Program-made: the position numbers and the translations under genes
Assembly (NCBI GenBank): GCA_034112345.1
Contig: JAWUVN010000063.1
Coordinates: 1 to 57,724, forward strand
Source of the DNA: Bermanella sp034112345
Lineage (GTDB): Bacteria; Pseudomonadota; Gammaproteobacteria; Pseudomonadales; Oceanobacteraceae
DNA length: 57,724 nt
Reading direction: 5' to 3'
The notes under the pieces: generated by a model
What the model was told of the DNA's origin: nothing
The model's database searches: none
Seen by the model: only the letters and a program-made list of their open reading frames with translations
Part shown: in pieces, positions 51,731-57,724 of the stretch
Position numbering within the stretch: position 1 is the stretch's first letter
Layout: every line of letters begins with the position of its first letter

Positions 51731-53177
51731 TTTTTCCATGCTAGTCGTTGAGGATGACACTCAGCTTAGAGAAGCCATTATCGACACCCTGTGTTTACAA
51801 AAAATTAAAGTACACGAAGCGGCCAGTGCTGAAACAGCCATTGAATTCTTAAAGCGAAATTCAGTCGATATGATTTTGTCAGATATAAGTATGGGAGCCT
51901 TATCAGGTTTTGACCTACTGAATCATGTTAAAAGCCAATATCCAGCTATTCCCATGGTACTTATGACGGCATACGGCGAAGTAGAAAAAGCCGTGCAAGC
52001 GATTCAGCAAGGGGCAACCGATTATCTGGTTAAGCCATTTGAAGTGAGCGTTTTGTTAGAAACCGTTAACCAGTTTCGCAGTCAAACAGAAAGCGATGGC
52101 GATGCTAATGATCCTGTTGCCAATGACCCAAGCAGTCGTGCTTTATTAAAACTGGCTAAACAAGTCGCAGGCAGTGAGGCAACCGTATTAATAAGTGGTG
52201 AAAGTGGTACAGGTAAAGAAGTGCTTGCACGGTATATTCATCAAAATAGCCCACGAAAAAAAGGGCCTTTTATAGCCATTAATTGTGCCGCCATTCCTGA
52301 AAATATGCTTGAGTCCACTTTATTTGGTTATGAAAAAGGTGCTTTCACAGGTGCCTATAACAGCATGCCTGGAAAGTTTGAGCAGGCCCAAGGGGGGACT
52401 ATTTTACTGGATGAAATCAGCGAAATGGAAGTTGGCTTGCAAGCTAAATTATTACGAGTACTACAAGAAAAAGAAGTCGAACGACTAGGTGGTCGTAAAA
52501 CCATTGAATTGGATGTACGAGTGGTGGCCACCACCAATCGAGACTTACTAAGTTATGTAAGCGAGAAAAAATTCCGTGAAGACTTGTACTATCGCTTAAG
52601 TGTATTTCCACTTCAATGGAAATCACTACGAGATCGTCAGCAAGATATTTTGCCGATTGCAGAGCGTTTATTGAATAAACATTGTAAAAAACAAAATAGA
52701 ACACCGTTAATTTTTGATGAAAGTGCACAAGCAAAACTCAGTACTTATCCTTGGCCGGGTAACGTAAGAGAGCTTGATAACGTGATACAGCGAGCTTTGA
52801 TTATTCAGTCTGGTCCGCAAATTAGTGCCAGTGATATTGTATTGAATATGATGCATGGACAAAATACCGTTTTACCATCAGTGGGGCACAATACTAGCAG
52901 TCTTCATCAACCTGCTGTTATGGAGCCTCAATCAAGACTTTTTTCTGATGCGCCTATGGATCAAGCATCCTCTCTTATATCGAGTGACGTTGAGGGAGAT
53001 GCTCTAGGCGATAATCTCAAACAACGAGAGTACACCTTGATTATTGAAGCCTTACGTCACGAAAAAAATAAAAAGTTAGCGGCTGAGAAGCTGGGTATTA
53101 GTCCAAGAACGCTGCGCTATAAAATGGCTAAAATGCGTGAGCAGGGCATTGATATTTATTCAAATGCCATTGCTTGA
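51723..53177 (+). CDS. fleR: Flagellar sigma-54 response regulator FleR/FlrC
   Basis: Response regulator that, once phosphorylated by FleS, activates sigma-54 promoters of basal-body and hook genes. The 484 residues show a receiver with acidic pocket VVEDD, phospho-acceptor D54 (DMILSDISMGALSGF) and LVKPFE; an AAA+ domain with GESGTGKE, the sigma-54 loop GAFTGA and Walker B ILLDEISEM; and a Fis-type HTH at the end (KKLAAEKLGISPRTLRYKM). Length is near P. aeruginosa FleR (473). Its likely target, a sigma-54 promoter before fliE, lies about 120 bases downstream of its stop. Confidence 0.95.
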   Translation: MNDFSMLVVEDDTQLREAIIDTLCLQKIKVHEAASAETAIEFLKRNSVDMILSDISMGALSGFDLLNHVKSQYPAIPMVLMTAYGEVEKAVQAIQQGATDYLVKPFEVSVLLETVNQFRSQTESDGDANDPVANDPSSRALLKLAKQVAGSEATVLISGESGTGKEVLARYIHQNSPRKKGPFIAINCAAIPENMLESTLFGYEKGAFTGAYNSMPGKFEQAQGGTILLDEISEMEVGLQAKLLRVLQEKEVERLGGRKTIELDVRVVATTNRDLLSYVSEKKFREDLYYRLSVFPLQWKSLRDRQQDILPIAERLLNKHCKKQNRTPLIFDESAQAKLSTYPWPGNVRELDNVIQRALIIQSGPQISASDIVLNMMHGQNTVLPSVGHNTSSLHQPAVMEPQSRLFSDAPMDQASSLISSDVEGDALGDNLKQREYTLIIEALRHEKNKKLAAEKLGISPRTLRYKMAKMREQGIDIYSNAIA

Positions 53178-53294
53178 ATTTAGATTATGTAGAAAATTAC
53201 GTGGCTAATAAACTTGGCCTACCTTATGCAAAGTAAGGTAAAGATAAAAAATTTAATAGGAGATGTGTCAGGAAGACGACTATCAAGGATGACA

Positions 53295-53310
53295 TGGCAA
53301 GGAAGCTGCC
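53295..53310 (+). promoter_or_regulatory. Sigma-54 promoter of the fliE operon
   Basis: TGGCAAGGAAGCTGCC fits TGGCACG-N4-TTGCW with GG and GC 10 bases apart; two core positions differ. It lies within a 7-bp dyad (CATGGCA...TGCCATG). A second, weaker candidate, TGGCAAAAAATTGGC, lies at 53317-53331. Both precede the fliE ATG at 53389 by suitable distances. Confidence 0.6.
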
Positions 53311-53388
53311 ATGGACTGGCAAAAAATTGGCGACATAACTAAATCATTTTGCCAATAGCCCGATAGATTTTCTGACAATGGGGGAATT

Positions 53389-53790
53389 ATGGTAGATAGA
53401 GCGGATATAAATAGCGTACTGTCACAATTAAGAGAGGTTCGTTCTCAAATTAAAGGTGAAGACAGCCCGCTTGAAAAACTGAACACCTCAGATCGTCTAT
53501 CTCAAGAAGTAGATAAAGTTCAAGCGCAAAGTGTGAACTACCCCAATATCAAGACCGATCCTAATGTTCCCGATTTTCAAACTATGTTTGGCAATGCAAT
53601 TAATAATGTGAACGATCAGCAGATGCACAGTGCTTCGTTAGCAAAACGTTTTGAGCGAGGTGATCCGCAAGTGGATCTACCTGAAGTTATGATTGCCGCG
53701 CAAAAAGCCAGTGTTTCATTTGAGGCCATGAAAGAAGTGCGCAACAAACTTGTTGATGCTTATAAAGACGTTATGAACATGCCGCTGTAA
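53389..53790 (+). CDS. fliE: Flagellar hook-basal body junction protein FliE
   Basis: FliE joins the MS ring to the proximal rod and is the first rod protein exported. The C-terminal half is family-typical: FQTMFGNAINNVNDQQMHSA, AKRFERGDPQVDLPEVMIAA, QKASVSFEAMKEVRNKLVDA, YKDVMNMPL. At 133 residues it is longer than the usual 104-110; the excess is in the N-terminal linker (EDSPLEKLNTSDRLSQEVDK). GGGGG lies shortly before the ATG. fliF follows after 52 bases. Confidence 0.93.
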   Translation: MVDRADINSVLSQLREVRSQIKGEDSPLEKLNTSDRLSQEVDKVQAQSVNYPNIKTDPNVPDFQTMFGNAINNVNDQQMHSASLAKRFERGDPQVDLPEVMIAAQKASVSFEAMKEVRNKLVDAYKDVMNMPL

Positions 53791-53842
53791 TGCAGATACT
53801 TAGCCCACTTAAAACCGACCCGAGAAGTAAAGGTTAAACCTA

Positions 53843-55582
53843 ATGGCCACAGAGAATTTACCAGCTGAAGCGGCAGATAATTTACCTGCAGAGGCAGACG
53901 GTGCAGACGGCGTATCAGAAGTACAAGAAAACTTGCCAGAAGCCATGGATGCCAGTGAAATAAACCCCGTAATGATGGGGTTTAATAAGCTCACTATTGT
54001 GCGTCAAGCGGGCTTATTAATTGGTTTTGCTGCCATTTTAGCCCTTGGTATTGCAGTTGTAATCTGGTCTCAAGAAATCAACTATCGTCCTTTAATTAGT
54101 AATTTAGAAGACTTTAACGCTAAAGAAATCTTGACAGCCTTAGACGCAAACGACATTGATTATCGCATCAACCCAATGTCTGGAATTGTGATGGTGGTCG
54201 ATTCTGAAATTCATGAAGCCCGTTTAGCGCTTGCTCCAATTCTTGCTGAAGACGATGACAGTGTAGGCCTTGAACTGTTGGATCAAGAACAAGGCTTAGG
54301 TACCAGTCAATTTATTGAAAGCGCCCGCTATCGTCGAGGTTTAGAAGGTGAACTGGCACGTACCATATCTAGCTTACAAAGCGTTCGTAATGCACGTGTG
54401 CATCTGGCCTTACCTAAACAATCTGTATTTGTACGAGATGATCGAGAGCCTAGGGCATCTATATTTTTAGAAATTTACGGCGGTAAAGGTTTAAAGAAAG
54501 AACAAGCCGACGCCATTATGAATTTAGTGGCTGGCAGTATTCCAGAATTATCCGTTGGCAATGTCACGCTTGTGGATCAAAAAGGTAATTTATTAAGTCG
54601 TGATGACAAAACCGAAGAAGACATGATCGCGACCAAGCAATTTGATTACACTCGGAAAGTTGAAGGTAACTTATCTCAGCGGGTGCAGCGTATTTTAGAG
54701 CCTGTATTAGGATCGGAGAATTTTCAAGCAGAAGTCAGTGCTGATGTAGACTTTACAATAGTCGAACAAACTGAAGAGCTTTATAACCCTGACTTAATTG
54801 CACTACGCAGTGAGCAAACATTAGATCAAGAAAGCACATTAAAAGCAGATGGTGGTATTCCGGGTGCACTTTCCAATCAACCCCCTGGGGAAGCTACTGT
54901 ACCCGAAGAAGCGGGAGAAGGTGGTGAGGCAGGCGATACACCCGTTGAACGTAGAAGTGAGGCTACTCGAAATTATGAAGTAGATCGCACGCTCAGCCAT
55001 ACACAGCATCAGGTAGGTCGCCTACGTAGATTAACAGTATCTGTTGCGGTTAATGACCGTGAACGAGTGAATCCACAAACGGGTGCGGTTGAAACCGTGA
55101 CATGGACCACTGAAGAATTAAAACGACTAGAGCTACTGGTAAAAGATTCTGTTGGTTTTAATGCTTCACGAGGTGACAGCGTAAGTGTTATTAACAGTTT
55201 ATTCTTAGGTGGTGCCCAAGAGTTAGGCGAACCAGATTTCTGGCGTCAGCCTTGGTTCTGGGAAATCGTCAAACAAGTATTAGCAGGTATATTTTTACTC
55301 ATAATGATCTTTGGTGTAGTGCGTCCAATTATTCGTAACCTTGTGGATCGCGGTAAAGAAGATGAAATATCCGAGATTGAAGGTGAGCTGGATGACTTGG
55401 GCGAAGGTGATGATTTATTTGGTGATGATCGAGTAACACTCGCTGGAGCAGATGAGTTCTTATTACCAGGAGCCAGCGAAGGATTTGAGCGCCAATTGGA
55501 TGCTCTAAAAGGATTAATAGCAGAAGACCCTGCACGTGTAGCACAAGCCTTTAAGAAATGGATAAACGATGGCGAAGGATAA
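53843..55582 (+). CDS. fliF: Flagellar MS-ring protein FliF
   Basis: FliF forms the inner-membrane MS ring that houses the export gate and carries the FliG rotor ring. The 579-residue protein has a cytoplasmic Glu/Ala-rich N-terminus, a first helix (about 55-75), ring-building motifs (YRPLISNLEDFNAKEIL, YRINPMSGIVMVV, ARYRRGLEGELARTISSLQS, VRNARVHLALPKQSVFVRD), a Gly/Glu-rich unstructured loop, a second helix (about 472-492) and a FliG-binding C-terminus ending RVAQAFKKWINDGEG. Length is near E. coli FliF (552). It overlaps fliG by 14 bases. Confidence 0.96.
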   Translation: MATENLPAEAADNLPAEADGADGVSEVQENLPEAMDASEINPVMMGFNKLTIVRQAGLLIGFAAILALGIAVVIWSQEINYRPLISNLEDFNAKEILTALDANDIDYRINPMSGIVMVVDSEIHEARLALAPILAEDDDSVGLELLDQEQGLGTSQFIESARYRRGLEGELARTISSLQSVRNARVHLALPKQSVFVRDDREPRASIFLEIYGGKGLKKEQADAIMNLVAGSIPELSVGNVTLVDQKGNLLSRDDKTEEDMIATKQFDYTRKVEGNLSQRVQRILEPVLGSENFQAEVSADVDFTIVEQTEELYNPDLIALRSEQTLDQESTLKADGGIPGALSNQPPGEATVPEEAGEGGEAGDTPVERRSEATRNYEVDRTLSHTQHQVGRLRRLTVSVAVNDRERVNPQTGAVETVTWTTEELKRLELLVKDSVGFNASRGDSVSVINSLFLGGAQELGEPDFWRQPWFWEIVKQVLAGIFLLIMIFGVVRPIIRNLVDRGKEDEISEIEGELDDLGEGDDLFGDDRVTLAGADEFLLPGASEGFERQLDALKGLIAEDPARVAQAFKKWINDGEG

Positions 55583-56624
55583 CGAAGAAACACCAAATAC
55601 ACCTGCTGAAAAGGCAAGAGGTGACTTATCGAGTCTAGGTCATAAAGAGCGAGCTGCTGTTTTATTAATGAGCCTAGGTGAAAAAGATGCAGCCGAATTA
55701 TTAAAACATTTAGGTCCAAAAGAAGTGCAGCAGGTTGGCGCATCTATGGCAGCCTTAAAAGACATTACACAAACTCAAGTAGAAGGTGTAGTCGCTGAAT
55801 TCTTAGACAGTTTATCAGGCCAAACTGGCATGGGCTTGGGCGCAGACGAATACATCCGTAACATGTTAACTACGGCACTGGGTGCAGATAAAGCCGGTGG
55901 TTTAATCGATCGTATATTATTGGGTGGGAACACCACAGGTTTGGACACACTTAAATGGATGGAAAGCCGAGCGGTGGCTGATGTAATTCGCCATGAACAC
56001 CCGCAAATCCAAGCCATTGTAATTGCTTACTTAGAGCCTGATCAAGCTGCCGAAATTTTATATAATTTTGATGAAAAAGTACGGTTAGACATCATGATGC
56101 GTGTGGCGTCATTACAAGCGGTTCAACCTGCAGCATTACAAGAATTAAACGACATACTTGAGAAACAGTTCTCGGGTAATCAAGGGCAACAAACGACTGC
56201 CATGGGTGGTGTGAAAGTTACCGCGGGCATTATTAATAACCTTGATAGCAGCATGAGTGGCGAGTTGCTTGAACAGATTAAAGAAGTGGACGAAGAAATG
56301 GGCGTACAAATACAAGACCTTATGTTTGTATTTGAAAACCTTAATGAAGTGGATGATCGCGGTATTCAAGCCTTATTACGTGAAGTATCGGGTGATCTTT
56401 TGACCTTTGCATTAAAAGGCGCAGATGAAGATCTTAAAGAGAAAATATTCCGTAATATGTCTAAACGTGCTGCAGAACTTCTTCGAGATGATTTAGAAGC
56501 AAAAGGCCCTGTGAAACTCAGCGAAGTGGAAGGCGCCCAAAAAGAAGTGTTGGTTATTGCAAGACGTATGGCAGACGCAGGGGAAATTGTACTTGGCGGT
56601 GCTGGTGGCGAACAAATGCTGTAA
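55569..56624 (+). CDS. fliG: Flagellar motor switch protein FliG
   Basis: FliG is the rotor protein that meets the stator and, with FliM and FliN, sets the direction of rotation. The 351 residues show the N-terminal FliF-binding domain (KERAAVLLMSLGEKDAAELL), the middle domain with EHPQIQAIVIAYLEP and MRVASLQAVQPAALQELNDI, and a C-terminal torque helix (GIQALLREVSGDLLTFALKG, MSKRAAELLRDDLEAKGPVK). The charged residues of the torque helix are kept. A Gly/Asp/Asn-rich extension precedes the conserved part. It overlaps fliF; fliH follows after 76 bases with a hairpin between. Confidence 0.96.
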   Translation: MAKDNEETPNTPAEKARGDLSSLGHKERAAVLLMSLGEKDAAELLKHLGPKEVQQVGASMAALKDITQTQVEGVVAEFLDSLSGQTGMGLGADEYIRNMLTTALGADKAGGLIDRILLGGNTTGLDTLKWMESRAVADVIRHEHPQIQAIVIAYLEPDQAAEILYNFDEKVRLDIMMRVASLQAVQPAALQELNDILEKQFSGNQGQQTTAMGGVKVTAGIINNLDSSMSGELLEQIKEVDEEMGVQIQDLMFVFENLNEVDDRGIQALLREVSGDLLTFALKGADEDLKEKIFRNMSKRAAELLRDDLEAKGPVKLSEVEGAQKEVLVIARRMADAGEIVLGGAGGEQML

Positions 56625-56656
56625 CAGGCTTGGTTAATATTTCTTATTATTTAGAG

Positions 56657-56673
56657 GCGGCTTAGTAAGCCGC
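56657..56673 (+). terminator. Hairpin between fliG and fliH
   Basis: GCGGCTTA-G-TAAGCCGC is a perfect 8-bp dyad (effective loop 3 bases or more) followed by TTCATTTT. It lies inside the fli operon, 28 bases before fliH. It could be a partial terminator that lowers fliH expression or an mRNA processing/stability element. Confidence 0.45.
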
Positions 56674-56700
56674 TTCATTTTGTAGAGCGTAGTTGTATTC

Positions 56701-57724
56701 ATGAGTGATCGCCGAGAGCGTATTCCAGCAGCAGAAGTGCCAGATCCAAAACTATGGAAGCTGCCATTCTGGACTGAACCCAAGCACATTATTCATGTGG
56801 AAGAAGATGAAGACGCGGAAGATGATTCTGTCGTTTTAATTGAAGACGAAGAAATAGAAATTGAGCCTTTAACCATTGAGCAGTTAGAGTCGATACGACA
56901 AGAAGCGTATAACGAAGGTTTAGATCAGGGTTTAGTCGAAGGAAGACAAAAGGGCGAAAAAATCGGCTACGAAGCAGGCCATGAAGAAGGGCTGGTTATA
57001 GGTAAGGAAGAAGGTAATAAGCACGGTTATGATGAAGGTTTTGAGCAAGGAGAGAAAAAAGCTTTAGCAGAAGGTGATGATAAAACGGCTCAACTCGTAT
57101 CTCGTATTCAGGCGAATATGCGCAACATTGAAAAATCGATTAATGAACAAAAATCCGCTATTGAGAAAATATTACCTGATCTTGTGATATCTATTTCGCA
57201 AGTGGTAGTAGGTGAAGAATTAGATCAAGGAAGTGAGCACATTGTTAACTTAGTCAGTCAACTTGTGGATTCATTGCCGCTTGATAGTCAAGGTCTAATC
57301 ATAGAGTGTAATAGCTTAGATCTACCTTTTTTAGAAGCAGCCAAAGAACATACTGATTTTGAAGCAAAATTTAAAATCAGTGAAAGTGTTCAACCGGGTG
57401 GTTGTAAAGTTAAAAGTAAATACAGCAGTATTGATTTTACCTTAAGCGATCGCTGGGACGCTGTGATTAAACAGTATCGTCATCAGTTACAGTTAGGTTT
57501 TTCCCAGTTAGATGAAATACAAAAAGATCAAGCCGACGAAGATGAAAAAATTACAGAGTCTTTAGAAAAACAAGCAGAACAAGCAGAACAAGCAGTAGAA
57601 GCAGAGTCTGCAGTAGAAGCAGAGTCTGCAGTAGAAACAGAGTCTGCAGTAGAAACAGAGTCTGCAGTAGAAGTAGAGCCTGCTGTAGAAACGGATCCAG
57701 CAGTAGAAATTGAGCCTGCAGTAG
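56701..57724 (+). CDS. fliH: Flagellar export protein FliH with repeat-extended C-terminus (3' end outside window)
   Basis: FliH regulates the export ATPase FliI. The frame opens at ATG 56701 and is still open at the window end (341 codons). The N-terminus has KLPFWTEP and a long acidic stretch. The glycine-spaced helix typical of FliH (EGLDQGLVEGRQKGEKIGYE, AGHEEGLVIGKEEGNKHGYD) follows at about 75-125, then the C-terminal domain (PDLVISISQVVVGEEL, KVKSKYSSIDFTLSDRWDAV). The family usually ends near residue 230-270. Here, after about residue 270, an acidic Gln/Glu linker runs into tandem AVE(A/T)ES hexapeptides from residue 298. It follows fliEFG as in Pseudomonas and Vibrio. I cannot see the end of the tail. 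Confidence 0.88.
   Translation, partial: MSDRRERIPAAEVPDPKLWKLPFWTEPKHIIHVEEDEDAEDDSVVLIEDEEIEIEPLTIEQLESIRQEAYNEGLDQGLVEGRQKGEKIGYEAGHEEGLVIGKEEGNKHGYDEGFEQGEKKALAEGDDKTAQLVSRIQANMRNIEKSINEQKSAIEKILPDLVISISQVVVGEELDQGSEHIVNLVSQLVDSLPLDSQGLIIECNSLDLPFLEAAKEHTDFEAKFKISESVQPGGCKVKSKYSSIDFTLSDRWDAVIKQYRHQLQLGFSQLDEIQKDQADEDEKITESLEKQAEQAEQAVEAESAVEAESAVETESAVETESAVEVEPAVETDPAVEIEPAV
57592..57724 (+). repeat. 18-bp in-frame minisatellite in fliH
   Basis: At least seven consecutive 18-bp units begin with GC(A/T)GTAGAA. Two are exactly GCAGTAGAAGCAGAGTCT, two are GCAGTAGAAACAGAGTCT, and three have diverged. An eighth starts at 57718 and is cut by the window end. The units encode AVEAES/AVETES-type hexapeptides and preserve the reading frame. 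Confidence 0.93.

Noticed and set aside
55246..55743. 165-codon minus-strand frame across the fliF/fliG junction
   Set aside because: It lies wholly antisense to two certain flagellar genes; its Ser/Pro/Leu-rich composition is typical of a shadow frame.
1..57724. CRISPR arrays, tRNA/rRNA genes, insertion sequences, prophage genes
   Set aside because: Read through for spaced identical direct repeats, tRNA-like cloverleaf arms, transposase or integrase motifs and phage structural genes; none were convincing. The only regular repeats are the 7-bp, 9-bp and 18-bp arrays listed.

Overview
The window reads as chromosomal DNA of a free-living, flagellated marine gammaproteobacterium of the Pseudomonas/Oceanospirillales type. 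It is AT-leaning (by eye about 40-45% GC). Its gene blocks follow Pseudomonas order (nadB-algU-mucABCD-lepA-rnc-era-recO-pdxJ-acpS; gacS-cysM-rlmD-relA-mazG; tsaB, adk, ppc) and its flagellar regulators are of the FleQ/FleSR (FlrABC) type. I see no rRNA, tRNA, insertion sequence, prophage or CRISPR array. Species assignment is inference.

Layout. (1) 1-6993: late flagellar genes. They are the 3' part of fliD, a TPR-methyltransferase on the opposite strand (probably acting on flagellin or its glycan), fliS, and the master regulator fleQ/flrA behind a perfect CRP/Vfr-type site. (2) 7073-20845: nadB divergent from the sigma-E envelope-stress operon rpoE-rseA-rseB-rseC-degP, which has an autoregulatory sigma-E promoter. 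Next come an unrecognised lipoprotein/outer-membrane pair with a heptanucleotide repeat, then lepA-DUF4845-rnc-era-recO-pdxJ-acpS, from which lepB is missing. (3) 20881-31534: gacS (barA) divergent from cysM-rlmD-relA-mazG, convergent with the leftward operon tsaB-uppP-rsmJ. (4) 31877-41993: an AlgP-like Lys/Ala histone-like protein, a 1.1-kb gene-free stretch, hemH, adk, an orphan ORF, ppc, a small conserved protein and plsB. (5) 42316-49863: a GldA/F/G-type ABC system, a pseudogene carrying two amber codons, slyX, a membrane-anchored cold-shock-domain protein, a Kazal-like lipoprotein and an acyl-CoA dehydrogenase. (6) 50519-end: flagellar genes resume with fleS-fleR (sigma-54 promoter plus FleQ box), fliE, fliF, fliG and a fliH that runs off the window within an 18-bp minisatellite.

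How the genes work together. FleQ at about 5.5 kb should activate the sigma-54 promoter of fleSR at about 50.4 kb. FleR should in turn activate the sigma-54 promoter of fliE and the basal-body genes. The flagellar hierarchy is therefore physically split by about 43 kb of housekeeping and stress genes. The block between holds several global regulators: sigma-E, GacS, RelA (ppGpp) and RNase III.

I did not find a clear new multi-gene defence or mobile system. The best candidates for something undescribed are the lipoprotein/barrel pair at 13.3-14.9 kb, the membrane-tethered cold-shock protein, the repeat-extended FliH, the amber-interrupted gene and the 1.1-kb gene-free region.
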